In this document: positions 35,606 to 47,914 of the stretch, in pieces
How the letters are laid out: each line of letters starts with the position of its first letter
Position numbering within the stretch: position 1 is the first letter of the stretch
The notes under the pieces: model-generated
Databases searched by the model: none
Seen by the model: only the letters and a program-made list of their open reading frames with translations
Told to the model about the DNA's origin: nothing
Made by a program: the position numbers and the translations under genes
Assembly (NCBI GenBank): GCA_020466095.1
Contig: CM035807.1
Location: forward strand, 57,856,605 to 57,920,604
Reading direction: 5' to 3'
DNA: 64,000 nucleotides
Origin: Chlorops oryzae
Lineage: Eukaryota; Arthropoda; Insecta; Diptera; Chloropidae

Positions 35606-36831
35606 ATTTAAACGCAGACGCATTGAGCCGATCACCATATGAAAATAGTCTTGTGTCAGTGGTAACAAGAGCACAAACACAGTCAAAAATAGAGCAGAGC
35701 GAAGAAAACACGGAGACAAAGAAAAGCAGAAATGTTTTGAAAGATGCAAACCCCACAGATCAACCAGAGACAAAGGATTTAGCAGAATTTTTAACACAGA
35801 GGAAGGACATCGAAGAGGTGCTTAAACATTTTCACGATGGGCCATTAGGAGGTCACAAGGGAGCTATAACAACATATTTCCGCATTCGACGGCAGTACAA
35901 GTGGAACGGCATACATAGAGAAACTCGAGATTATATGAAAAACTGCGAAAAATGCCAGCGGAATATATGCTCAAAAGTGGAAAGAATGCCCATGGTACTC
36001 ACAGACATAGCTCATGGCGCTTTCTACAAAGTCTATCTGGATATGGTAGGTCCTCTACAGGAAACATCGAGAGGAAACAAATACATTTTAACATTTATAG
36101 ACGATTTTTAAAAATTTTTCATCTGCACAGCTATTCCGAATGCAGAGGCGGCGACAGTGGCAAACGTTTTTTTCAACGAGATAATATCAAAATTCCAGAT
36201 ACCAAAGGTTTTAATCACGGATAACGGCACAACCTTTACATCGAAACTATTTAAGGAAGTTTGCAGAATTCTTGGAATCAAGAAATCCCAAACTTCACCA
36301 TACCACCCCCAAGCCAATGGTGCACTCGAAAGGAGTCACCGACCTCTTGCGGAATTTCTCCGACATTTCGTCAATGAGGATTGCACAAATTGGGATGAAT
36401 GGCTGCACCACGCTATGCACGTACATAACAATACAGTACATTCATCCACAAAACAAACACCTTGCAAAATTATTTTTGGGTTTGAAGCCGACATTCCAAT
36501 TAACCTCAAAAGAAGACCTGAGCCACTGTAGAACACCGACGATTTCTCGAAAATATTAAAATACCAAATACAGCGTACCCATCAATTAGTACGAGAGAAT
36601 AAAAAAATAGCCAAACAAAAATCCAAGCGATACTACGATAAGGGCTCGAAAGTCAGAGAATTTCAAACTGGAGACAAAGTGTGGCTAAAGAACCAAAACC
36701 GAAAAAATAAATTTTCACCCATTTGGGAAGGGCCTTATTCGATTCCAACGCCGGTGAATGTAAAATTGAAAATCAAAAGAAAAAAAAAACATTCCACAAA
36801 AATATAATAAAATATTCCATAATCAAAACTT
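35606..36831 (+). pseudogene. Integrase of Gypsy element A
   Basis: After the MITE the RNase H tail (NADALSRSPYEN) leads into the integrase. The zinc finger reads HKGAITTYF...CEKCQRN. The catalytic residues are D in VYLDMVGPL, D in ITDNGTTFTS, and E in NGALERSHR. A stop follows IDDF at about 36109, and another occurs near 36530. The GPYSI-like C-terminal module lies near 36730. No env gene or 3' LTR follows. Confidence 0.85.
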
Positions 36832-37716
36832 AACTTTTCAAGCAAATGTGCACATACTTTTTGAAGAAGCATAAAGGCAAAACCAAGTAATTTGAAAAGT
36901 ATATGCACATATTCACACATCGAAAAAGTATTTGCATGAATATCCATTACATGCATGCACATGCTTACTTATTACAACATAAGTAAATTATAAATTTCTG
37001 AACTTATGTCGCACGATTTACAAACCAAAGCAATTGCGCACAGAACTGCGCAGAACTCGTGAAATTTGAGTAATCTTGCAAGTGTCGAAATTGCACTCAA
37101 AAATATACATCATACATACATGGTTCAATCACAAAAACCTTTTTGCCAGTTTTCCAAATTTTTACCAAAAGGTCTATTAAAAAAGAACCATAAAGTTGTC
37201 AGCATTTTCATCGATTCCAGCTTATCAAAACGAAAAAAAGGCCATATTGATGCATCATTTTCACATATGTCTGTTTCAAAAAGAACACTTCTGCCATTAA
37301 GATGGGGAAGGGGTTAATCAAAATAACCAAAGACCGCTTAAAAAGCTTAAAATCACTTTGATTTTCGAACAACCTAAAAGAGATGAAATCCGAGATGTAA
37401 TTTTCCTTTCCATACAGATTATAAAGCACGGTAGATGGCCTTGAGTCAAAGAAGCATTTTTATTTTCCACTTGGCAAACACTTCTCCGCACTATGTACAT
37501 ATACTCTTGCAATCATATGGGCGTTTCCACACAACGGAATGAAGAGCCAATATTTCACAAGCTTATGGGTTTAACCTTTCCTACTTGGAATAGTTATTCC
37601 AACAAACCTGGTTTTAAATATAAAGACAAAAGATACATATTTAAAACCTGAAAAAGACGAAATTATAATTTTTTTAAAAAGATAGTATAAATTCCGTTGC
37701 TTCAACCAGAATTAAA
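36832..37716. other. Atg2 intron, nothing recognised
   Basis: AT-rich DNA between element A and the DINE-1-like element. No coding or repeat structure that I can support. Confidence 0.5.
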
Positions 37717-39254
37717 ACAAGTAAGAAAGCTAAGATCGGTCAAGCCCGACTTTTAAATACCCAGCGTCCCGACATTATTGGCGCACTATGTTACGAAAAA
37801 TCTCAATTTGTAGGCGTGGCAGTAGGCAGGATTCATAACTTTTTTTCCTGCACCTTTCATTTGCTTTGGTCAACCTATGTGGCGAATTTGAAGCTTCTAC
37901 GCCTTGTACTTCGGAAGTTACGAAAAATTGTCATTTTTGACCATCTTTATATTTCATTAATTATTATTTTTGGGCTTTTTGGTACCTCATTTTTCACTTA
38001 TAGTGAAAATGTATTATCTTGGCAAGTGAAAAAATTTATTTTTCATAAATTGCCGAGAAGTGTGGAAAGCCGATACGACCGGTTTCAAACCCAGCTTACA
38101 GGTTCATCATCAGGTATCTTTAACCAACACCTAAGCCACTCTGACCACCTCAGCGATGTGAGGTAGGTCGGCTAAATTGTGCATATATATATTATATATA
38201 TATATATATGCACCATTGGCGTGCCCGCCTTATTGTTAATTGTTATTTTTGACCATCTTTATATTTCATGAATTATTATTTTTGGGCTTTTTGGGCCCTC
38301 ATTTTTCACTTATAGTGAAAATGTATTATTTTGGCAATTGAAAAAATTTATTTTTCATAAATTGCCGGGAAGTGTGGAGAGCCGATACGACCGGTTTCGA
38401 ACCCAGCTTACAGGTTCATCATCAGGTATCTTTAACCAACACCTTAGCCACTCTGACTACCTCAGCGATGTGAGGTAGGTCGGCTAAATTTTGCATATAT
38501 ATATTATATTATATATATATGCACCATTGGCGTGCCCGCCTTATTGTTAATTGTTATTTTTGACCATCTTTATATTTCATTAATTATTATTTTTGGGCTT
38601 TTTGGTCCCTCATTTTTCACTTATAGTGAAAATGTATTATTTTGGCAATTGACAAAATGTATTTTTCATAAATTGCCGAGAAGTGTGGAAATCCGATGCG
38701 AACGGTTTCGAACCCAGCTTACAGGTTCATCATCAGGTATCTTTAACCAACACCTTAGCCACTCTGACCACCTCAGCGATGTGAGGTAGGTCGGCTAAAT
38801 TGTGCATATATATATTATATATATATATATGCACCATTGGCACCATTTTTTCCAGGATATGTCCCTTTTCGTAGTTTACCAGTATACTAAATATCAATGG
38901 AATGGGTTGAGTGGTTCGCAAGTTACAAGCATTTTACTGAAAACACAATTAATTATTTTGTGGGCGTGGCAGTGGGCGGATGTCTTCCATTTTTACTTAG
39001 GATCATACTCGGACCCGGATAAACATGTGTGCTAAAGTTCGACTACATTGGTTCAGCCGTTTCGGAGAAGATCCGACCACGGACGGGCGGACAGACGGAC
39101 AGACGGACGGACGGACGGAGAGACAGACATGTCTAAATCGATTCAGTTTTTGATCCTGATCATTTCTCTATACATTTGTCTATATCTCCGGAGCTTAATT
39201 CTCCCTGTTACAAGATTCGCACAGAACTAATATACCCAGCTTACGCTGGGTATA
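37717..39254 (+). mobile_element. DINE-1/INE-1-like non-autonomous Helitron-type element
   Basis: It begins CAAGTAAGAAAGCTAAGATCGG and ends with a perfect hairpin, TATACCCAGC TTAC GCTGGGTATA (39231-39254). Before the end there is a GGAC-rich run (39081-39119) and TGATCCTGATCA, both typical of this Drosophila family. The middle contains three tandem units of about 311 bp. DINE-1 elements are known to carry central tandem repeats that differ between species, which fits. The ends are approximate. Confidence 0.7.
37935..38840 (+). repeat. Three ~311-bp central tandem repeats
   Basis: GACCATCTTTATATTTCAT recurs at 37939, 38251 and 38562, a period of 311-312 bp. Each unit contains a short near-palindrome (TTTTCACTTATAGTGAAAA), an AT-alternating tract near its end, and a conserved open stretch ending HLSDVR. 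The last unit is slightly shorter. Confidence 0.9.
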
Positions 39255-39999
39255 AAAAAGGTATTTTACATATAAACAAACATGTACATATCAAAAGCAT
39301 TGCTTTCTTTTAATAAAAGCCATAAATTAAAAAAAAGAGTTTTTTGCTGTTGGATATTTGTTTGTCATTTGCAAAGATTTTGAAGAATCAGACAAATATG
39401 CCGCAAACTCTGTTTCATACGCAGAGATCGTAACGATCGATTGTCATCTAGGAGATTCTGAAAACGCTAAGAAGATTGTTAGCAATCTTTAACAATGCAG
39501 AACTTAACGCATTAACGTACTCTAAATGCAAAATGCTTGCTTACGCGTAGATCGAACGCAATACTTAATGATTATGAATTTTAAGGTAATGAGACTGTCG
39601 GGAGGGTGCAAACAGTAAAAGAGCGAGGAGTTCATTTTGGCAACCGTAGTCAAGTGAAAAAGCAAAAAATTTAGCGGTCGAAGAAGCAAATTTAAATTTA
39701 AGTAAAAACGAATAAAGAGAAAGTAAAGACATTATCAAACTTATTCAGGAGCCCAAAGGGGAACAAGCTATTAGGTTTCGTCCCGAATACGTGTTTCTTT
39801 TTAACATCGTAATCCAATTACAGACACATACTAGACAGAGAAAACTGGTCTCTGCAGCTGTTTACAGCTGTCAGCTGCTCTAAAAAGAAGTGATGCCAAT
39901 TGATAGATCACCTCCACCAAGCAGTAGCCTCGACAACAACCATAAGTATGGAGCACTAAACCAAGTTCTAGGAAAAATACGCCAGATGATATCAGACTA
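39255..39999. other. Sequence between DINE-1-like element and LINE
   Basis: AT-rich. The part from about 39600 may already be the 5' untranslated region of the following LINE, but I see no clear boundary. Confidence 0.35.
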
Positions 40000-40266
40000 G
40001 ACCAGTCCACTAGCTTACAAACAGGTACAAGCCAATTCATAAAAAGCCAATTCGAGAGGCAAAGATCACATTCCGTTAGTGGAATAAATTGCTATGCAAT
40101 TAAAGAAAATAGCTCAAACAGCACTCCCAATAGTATTGAATCTGTGTCACCTGCAGCCACTATTCCTAGTGCTAAAACTACAAAAAATGTTGCCCAAAAA
40201 AAATTTATAGTTGCTTCGGATAACAACCAAATTAATATGTGTAAAAAATAAAACGAACATCAGGCG

Positions 40267-41100
40267 GTGCTGATCGGAATGCATCGATATTTTAATATAA
40301 CTAAGAGAAAAATAAGCCCTGCCGGAAAAAATTACACTAGGGCCAAACTCAACAAAACGGAAATTCCTTCTTCCCAACAAACATTAACGTGTAATCGTTT
40401 CGCCGTTCTAGCTAAAAACATAACTGAAAATTCCGAAACACAGCCAGAGAAAAAATTGAAATCGCCGCCAATATATAATACTTGAGCGAGCGGAGCTCTA
40501 GTGCACTTGGTGCCAAATTAGCTAGTTTGTTAGGAAATAACAACTTTCATGTCGCTCCCTTGACAAAGGGCAACATACATGTAACAAAAATCCAAACTAA
40601 TACCGAAGACAATTTCCGCAGGGTTGTAAAAGAGTTTGAAGCGACTAATAAAAATGTTTATACCTACCAGCTAAAAATTAGCAAAGGTATTGCAGATGTC
40701 GACATAAATGAAATAAAAGATACGCTGGGAGAAAACGCTTCCATGCTAGATCGGTTATAAATATATTTAATAAATCAAAAGTTCCTCAGCCTATGTTCAA
40801 AGTTTATCTGTTGCCTGACAACTTAAAGCTTAAAAAAATGAAGTCCATCCTATATATAATTTATAATATTTATTGCATCGCAAAATGTCGTTCGAGGTGC
40901 CACATAAATGAAATGGTCTTATTTAATGTACCAATTGTCAAGACTTTGGACATACAAAATCTTATTGCACATTGCGCACCGTGTGTGTAATATATGGCGA
41001 GCTTCATCAAAGCTCAGTCTGTAATAAAAAAAACAATTGATGACCGCAAATTACTAAAATGCAGTAACTGTAAAGGAATTACAGAGGATGTCTAGTTCTC
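40267..41100 (+). pseudogene. LINE ORF1 (nucleic-acid-binding protein)
   Basis: The frame has LTCNRFAVLAKN near 40390, then a stop and frameshift near 40480, and continues with SSALGAKLASLLG and KNVYTYQLKISKG. Around 40930-41010 come the knuckle CQDFGHTKSYC and a second one in which an expected cysteine is tyrosine (CVIYGELH). This matches ORF1 of jockey-like elements, which binds the element RNA. It is broken in at least three places. Confidence 0.8.
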
Positions 41101-41344
41101 CAAGATCTGAAAAAACGAAGCAATATTACAAATGAATCAGCTCGTAACTCTACAAAAACTATTACTGTTTCGGTACCATTATCCTCTCACAACCTTTATT
41201 TGAATGTAATGATATCAACTCTAACTCACAGTTTGTCCCAATTTATGCAAACAATGCAAAGCTCACTAGACAGAATTGTGCAACTGCAAACACATTTAGT
41301 GACAGCACTTTTAGCAAACATATGAGTGTCTTAAAAATTTATGC

Positions 41345-43037
41345 TTGGAACTGGAAATTCAAAATTTTTTAAATCAAGAAGAATTTGACGTAATGCTCCT
41401 CTCTGAAACTCATTTAACAAATGGGAATTTCTTTTCAATCCCTGGTTATATCTTCCATCAAACTAAGCACCAAGACGGCAAGGCACATGGAGGCACTGAT
41501 ATACTTATTCGTCGAAGAATCCAGCATTTTCCTCTAGATTCATAAAGTTATGATTAAATTCAGGCAACAACAAATTTCGTAATAATGAGAGGTAAAAAGC
41601 TCGTCTTATTAACGATTTATTGCCCAACTTGGTTTAGTGTAACGGAAAAAATGTTCGTGGACTACTTTGAGACATAAGGTGAAACATTTTTAGCAGCAGG
41701 AGACTATAATGCAAAACATACTTTCTGGGGCTCCAGAACATGCAATCCTAAGGGTCAACAACTCAGCAAAGTTTTTCAACCAAATCCGAGGACTACTGAA
41801 CACAATCTCCTAATTCAAAAAAAGCCCCTGGGCATGATCTTATTACTCAAAAATGGTAAAGAAGCTACGGTCGGTTAAAGGAATGGTGTTAAAGCCAGAA
41901 AAGAATCCTACCCAATCTTCCTCGTTTAGACCAATAGGCCTCCTCCCTTGCCTTTCAAAGTTATTCGAAAAAATATTGCTATCTAAATTTACACCATTTC
42001 TTCAAGAACAACACATTGTTCCATCCCATCAATTTGGATTCATAAAACAACACGGCACTATTGAGCAAGTTCATCGTATTACGAATAAAATTCGACTTGC
42101 GTATGAATATCGCGAATACTGCTCAGCAGAATTCCTAGGCATCCAGCAAGCTTTCGATAAAATTTGGCATTAAGAATTGTTATTTAAAATCAGAAGCTTA
42201 CTTCCTGTAAATTTTCACGCAATATTTAAGTCATACCTTAATATTAAACGTTCCAAGTAAAGCATAGTTCGTTCGCAACAAAAACTTTTGAAATTAATGC
42301 AGGAGTCCATCAAGGGAGTGTTGTGGGGTCTTTTGTATACAGCAGATATTCCGAACAGCGATAGTGTATCAATTTCGACATTTGCTGACCACACACCGAT
42401 ATTAAGTTGTCACAAGGATATAAGTGCGGCAACTTCTAAGCTCCAAAACCAGCTCAACGAAATCCCAGACTGGCTATCTTAATGGCGAATTCAAATAAAT
42501 GAGCTTAAATGTCGGCATATACCTTTTACGCTTAACAGAAAAATTTCTCCGTATATTTTTCTGAACGACATACGCATCCGTCAATGTGGAAAATTTACCT
42601 ACCTCGGAATTCACTTAGACAAAAGATTGACAGGGCGCAAGCATGTCGAGGCCAAGAGAACGCAAATTAAACTCAAGGCCAAAAACTTGCACTGGCTAAT
42701 AAATAATCGCGCTCATCTAAAATTGGATTTTAAAGTCTTCCTGTACAAGCAAGTCATAAGGCCAATATGGACGTATGGTCTGCAATTGTATGGATATGCA
42801 AGCGCTTTAAATATACACATTCTGCAGATAGCACAACCCAAAATCCTAAGAACTATTAAAAGAGCACCTTGGTTTATTACAAATGAACGCATCCATAGAG
42901 AGTTTAACGTAGAACTGGTTAAAATGGAGTTCGCCAAAGTCAAAGAAAAGTATTTTTGTAAACTACAAGCACACGTGAACCCACTCGCGCGTAGAATATC
43001 AAATCCAACTCCCCATTCGAGGCTCAAAAGGAAATGA
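41345..43037 (+). pseudogene. LINE ORF2 (endonuclease/reverse transcriptase)
   Basis: The endonuclease N-terminus shows LLSETHLTNGNFFSIPGY and HGGTDILIR (41345-41545). The reverse transcriptase (41853-43037, several frames) shows SFRPIGLLPCLSKLFEK and HQFGF. The catalytic motif that normally reads FADDT is FADHT near 42380, so a catalytic aspartate is lost. The C-terminal part (IWTYGLQLYGYA, ending at 43037) is recognisable. Part of the endonuclease between 41545 and 41850 is scrambled. Confidence 0.82.
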
Positions 43038-43489
43038 TCGGCCAGCGGCCCCAAGTCATACTCTTCATCAGGTGCTTTTCATGCACATTCATCAACACAT
43101 CTTTCCTAGTTGATCTTCAGCTCGGTGGATGCACTTCATGCACCCTTGCAATCCACGCACACCCTAGCTTTTAAAATGGTCGTTTCCGCAAACAGCACCG
43201 TCAATACTACATGCGTTTCATCACCCATCAGCAATTCCCGCGTATAATCCACTGCTTAACCATTTTATCGAGCTTTCTATGTTATGCTCTCCAACACCGA
43301 CTGAATTACATGTGATCCTAGACACACATCATAAATGCCCAGTCTTCTTAAGCCGCGGCCCGTAATTACAAAATATTACATTCATATACGTTTCTATAAG
43401 TCGGATTATGCTATGTGATATGTAATTGTGTTAGATTAGGTGTAAGATTTTAAAAACAAAATTTTAAGCTGGGCTTCTTGAAGAAAAAC

Positions 43490-44120
43490 GCGAAGGAATT
43501 TATTAACCCGCATATAGTAAAGTATCTTTATTTCTCCGTGGTACGCTCAATTCTTGTATTATCCATCACAGTTTAGGAACCTTCATTTATAGGAAGTCTC
43601 AATAGAGTTGAACGCGTACAAAATCGTTAAACAAGGTACGCTCTGCCCAATATTTACTACATAGTTGACATGCCTATCTAAAGTACTAAACTTCGGCTCC
43701 TAGGTATGCAAAGTCTCTCAATAAGACCTCAGGCCCAAAGGTTTCTCTTTATTCAGGATATTCTTGACCACAAGATTGACTGCGCTGATATCTTGCAAAT
43801 CATACCAATTTATGTTCTCCAAAGACCTTTAAGAGAAAGTAATCTTTTTTACGTGGAGTTTCACAGAAAGAACTATGGCAATAATTAACCCTTACAAATA
43901 TGCCTTCTGCAGTTTAATTCCGTATGTAGTTCTCTTCATTTCGACGAAGCTCGATCTACATTTCTAAGAAACGTTTGCTTTTATTGTTCAAGTTAATTAA
44001 ATTTAACCTGTATACTTATTAAAGTGTTATATATTTGAATGTAGTTTGTAAGTCTGCAAGTGTTAAGTGTAATCTGTGGGAATGAATGCCGGTAGATGAA
44101 TTAAATAAATAAATGAATAT
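43490..44120 (+). pseudogene. 3' fragment of a second LINE
   Basis: The C-terminal part of a LINE ORF2 is readable: SVVRSILVLS near 43530, LGMQSLSIRPQAQRF near 43700 and RPLRESNLFYVEFHRKNYG near 43830, with stops between. It ends in an ATTAAATAAATAAATG tail near 44100, as LINE 3' ends do. The rest is missing. Confidence 0.65.
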
Positions 44121-46190
44121 AATAAATACCTTTTTAATTTTGATAAAAGCAACGGCATTTTTACTCCAAAATTTTAGTTTTTGTCCATTTCAGGCTTTAA
44201 AAATTTTTCTTTAGTCTTTATAATTAGAGTCAGGTCCGTTATAATAACTAACCCAAGTAGAAAAGTTAAAGCCCATAAGCTTGTGAAATATTGGCTGTTC
44301 ATTCCGTTTTGTAGAAGCGCCCATATGTTTGTAAGTATATGCACAAAAATCGGAGAAGTGTCTGGCAAATGTAAAAATAAAAGGTAGTTATGGGCATAAA
44401 CAAATGCATTTTTTAACACCGATCCGATTATCAATTTTTTTTTTTAATTCAATTCATTTTTTGGATGAAATGGATGATCTAACAGAAAATTTTTTATGAA
44501 ATATTAATTCAAATTTTAATGCATCTTATTATTTTTGTCTACTGAATCATTCAGAAAATCCATATTCAAAATGAATGATCTAAATTAAATTTAATTTTCT
44601 TTTTCCAGTAATAAATGCCATCAAGTTGTTATTCGGTTCCTTTTTTTTGACATTTTCACATAAGTTCTAGCTTTTGGCTAGATGAAGTGACAACAGTGAT
44701 TGCTGGTGTTATAGCATTTTAACAATTTTCCTAATAAATTGTTGCCTATTCTTTTAAATTCCTCTCTGTCGACATAATTGAATAATTTATCGTTAATCGC
44801 GATCTTTATGCCTTTAAAGTCTTATGAGCTATCTGCTTTTTCAAGTTTGTGAAACAATTGCGCTAAAGCAATTATCACATGAGGAAAAAATTATTTTGCA
44901 TGTGTTTTTAGTGGTTTTGTTTTTCAATCGAAAAATATAATTTTTGAGGAGTCTAGCTTATTTGCTGCGCAATTTTATAATATTAATCTATTCTGGGTAA
45001 TTTTACCACTTCATGTACTGTAAAAGTGTCATATATTCGTTGCTCAAACCAGTGCCGTTTCTAAGCTTTTTGGGCCCCTAGGCTGTGCCTGTGATGCGGG
45101 CCCCCTAGAATAGCAAAAAAAAAAAAAAAAATCAAATAAGGCAACCTGGCGCGTTGCATACCACGTTAAGTACCAAACAAAAAAAAAAAAACATTTCCGG
45201 TCCAAAGAAGCCAACAAACCTACATCAATGCTTACGAGTATTCCAATTCAATTATATCAATTTGGACACATTTTATATGCATTAATAGTGGTCTTAAATA
45301 TACACAAAAAAATTATAAACTTAACTGTAGCCATACATATATACATACAGTACAAGCGGTTGCACCCCAATTCGTTTTCGTATATCTGCTATATGTGCAT
45401 TTCGAGACGCAAGAACTATTATCTTAAACATTATTTTAGGAAAACTTTCTTTCTTAATCATAATTTTTATTATATACCCATTTTAATATACATCTTTAAT
45501 ACATTTTATTGATTTATTGCCTTACGCCTATTTTTTGTACAAGCAAACTCTTTTATTACATCTTCATACCTCACTTCTCTTAAAATATCATGCTCTATGC
45601 TCAGCAAAGACAACATTTTTAGCCATGCCTTCTATCATGGATGTGTAAGGATCTGGATTTCCCAGCCGGGGTCTACGTCTCAGTCTAGTCACCAGAGGTC
45701 TTTCTCTTACAAAAAATTTATTTATTTTCTAAAAGAAACTCTAGGGGATTGAACGATATAAGAGATGTTAAATGAGGAAATATCCGTCCCTTCTTTAAGG
45801 GGACAACTTACGAAAGGTCTGTTGGAAATAAACCCAAAACGAGAATTTTTATTTTGTTTACACTTAAACTATCCACAATTTTTATTATTAAAATATAAAG
45901 AAAGAAAAAAAATTAGTTGTTTGATTTTTTTAAATGGAGTAAGTGGAGAGTTCCTTAACCTAAAGTAATGAATAAATGTACGAAGGAACTTTATATAGGT
46001 ATATAAAAAAAATAATAAATGCCTTAAAGAATTATGTATTTTTGTCACTCTTATTTCTGAATATAACTCGTTGCGTATACTACGTTTATCCCTACTTGTG
46101 CCTAATCTCCAACTCGTGGCAAAGGCGGCACTCGTGCGTGACTCCTCCGGCTATGTTCTGATAGAAATACTACCACTGATTCATGGGTCG
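44121..46190. other. Atg2 intron, AT-rich, no gene
   Basis: Two A-rich runs flank 45115-45195. Just before, CAGTGCCGTTTCTAAGC with GGGCCCC blocks (45049-45110) resembles one end of a hAT-like element, but no partner end was found. Confidence 0.4.
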
Positions 46191-46193
46191 GGT

Positions 46194-46360
46194 TAAATGC
46201 TACCATTCGACGTTTCGCCAACAGGGAGTCCACCACCGTCGTGTAAATGCTACCATTCAACATTCCGCCAACAGGGAATCTAACCCCGTCGTGTAAATGC
46301 TACCATTCGACGTTCCGCCAACAGGGAATCTACCACCAATGTGTAAATGCTACCACCGTT
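46194..46360 (-). repeat. 50-bp tandem repeat
   Basis: TAAATGCTACCATTC begins units at 46194, 46244 and 46294, with a partial one at 46344; the period is 50 bp. It lies on the 3' side of the minus-strand Gypsy relic and may be part of its LTR. Confidence 0.85.
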
Positions 46361-46584
46361 TTCCCCAGCACTTCCCGTGAGAGATCTACTACAGTTCATA
46401 GGGTTACCAGCGGTTCGTTCGGTCCGATATCCAAACCCAAACGCTACACTCCACGGAAATCTACCACCAACCGAGGGGATTTCGAGCTCGGGCAATTTCA
46501 GTCCGTACGGGTGCACCGGAATACGTGCCCCTATCTGAACTCTCTGGGTTGGATCTCGACCAAAAGCGGGGAAGTCGGCGCAAT

Positions 46585-47090
46585 TTCACACGCAGTCTTA
46601 CGCCTCTCACGGAAATCCAAATGTCCCAAAATACTACCTAACCTCTCTGGGGGGAGATTTCGATTAAAGGCGCGTTAAATCGGCGCGAATACACACGCAG
46701 ACTTACACCTTTTACGGAAATCTACCAAATGTGCTCAAAATCTACCTAACCTTTCTGTGGGGAGATTTCGATTAAAGGCGCGTTAAATCGGCGAAAATAC
46801 ACACGCAGACTTACACCTTTCGCAGAAATCCGCCAAATGTGCTCAAAACTGCCTAACATCTCTGTAGGGGATTTCGAGTAAAGGCGTGTTAAGTCGACGC
46901 GAACACACACGCAGACTTACACCTTTCGCAGAAATCTACCAAATGTGCTCAAACTACCTAACCTCTCTGTGGGGGGATTTCGATTAAAGGCGTGTTAAGT
47001 CGACGCGAATACACACGCAGACTTACACCTTTCGCAGAAATCCACCAAATGTGCTCAAAACTGCCTAACCTCTCTGTAGGGGATTTCGGT
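46585..47090 (-). repeat. ~107-bp tandem repeat array
   Basis: About five imperfect units, each with ACACGCAGACTTACACC, at 46691, 46799, 46905 and 47011 and a diverged first one near 46585; the periods are 106-108 bp. The array is probably part of the long LTR or 3' region of the minus-strand Gypsy relic. Confidence 0.8.
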
Positions 47091-47914
47091 TCCCCTCCGT
47101 ACTATCACATATACGGATCGGCACACCACGTGGAAAATTTCCGGATTCGTATCAAAGTTACCTTCTTTGGCCAACTATTTTCTTAAATTACTCACTGTAC
47201 GTTCAGGAGATTATCACACTTACATAAATCAGTTTCTACCCTTGGGGATTCCTAGACGCACGCCGGAAAGGGTCTCTCCGGGAAATCGCTCCTCTGGCTC
47301 TTGGGGATTCCTCGGACGGCTTTCCGCGATGCTGCTCCAGAAAATCTCTCCGCTTCTGATTCCTTGCTAATATGCGCTCCGCTTTGTGTGGAGTTGTGTA
47401 CCGTTTTTCCTTATGACCACTCGGATGTCTTCGGATTTTTATATCGTTTTTGTTTCAAAATGGTCGCGTGGTCCCTTCTACTGTTGCCTTTTTCCGCTTC
47501 GAAAAACTTTGTTCTATGCGTGTCGCTGGTCCAAACAGAAGTGAACGAGAATGCCAACTCGCGTCGCTCACGTTGCCCTGGCGATGAGTCTTTTTCCTTT
47601 TCTCTTTTAATCGATTGTTATCGATTTTCTCGCGATGACAGTCTCGGTTCATCTTAACTGCTGGTCTCGACTCGTAGTTAGCTTTGTGGAGGGCCACACA
47701 CGGGTGCATCATTTGTCGTATCCCAAGTTGTCGATACCATTTGTTTTCGTTTCTTAACTATGCGAAAGAGAAATAACTACTACTTATTGGCGCGTCCTAC
47801 GGTTTTTTACTTAATACTAAATATCGTGGTGACAACTTAATACTAGGAACGAAAAAATAAAAAATAAATCAATAAACAAAAAAAATATTCCTCTACATGC
47901 GGTTAGTTTTAAAA
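47091..47914 (-). other. Probable 3' region or LTR of the minus-strand Gypsy relic
   Basis: No gene is supported. It lies between the tandem array and the accessory frame. A run of 12 C occurs at 47989-48000 just beyond. I could not find LTR edges because the other end of the element is missing. Confidence 0.3.

Larger units (their letters stand above)
29236..36831 (+). mobile_element. Gypsy-type LTR retrotransposon A (decayed, 3' truncated)
   Basis: A 5' LTR, a primer-binding site and decayed gag and pol in Gypsy order. No matching 3' LTR was seen after the integrase, so the right end is missing. It is a relative of the element at 60760-64000: the same primer-binding site at the same 8-base distance from the LTR, and closely similar reverse transcriptase. 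A hAT-type MITE splits pol. Confidence 0.8.
40000..43060 (+). mobile_element. jockey-like LINE (non-LTR retrotransposon), dead
   Basis: ORF1 with zinc knuckles is followed by ORF2 with an endonuclease and reverse transcriptase, in the order of jockey-type elements. No LTRs are present. Both reading frames contain stops and frameshifts. The ends are approximate. Confidence 0.8.

Noticed and set aside
36832..37716. Possible 3' LTR of Gypsy element A
   Set aside because: No similarity to 29236-30045 was seen by eye; the element is treated as 3' truncated.
37816..38166. Protein-coding gene in the 311-bp repeats
   Set aside because: The open stretch occurs in two of the three tandem units and the middle unit has a stop; it is better explained as repeat DNA.
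45049..45110. CAGTGCCGTTTCTAAGC with GGGCCCC as a hAT-like terminus
   Set aside because: No inverted partner or 8-bp duplication was found, so no element could be defined.
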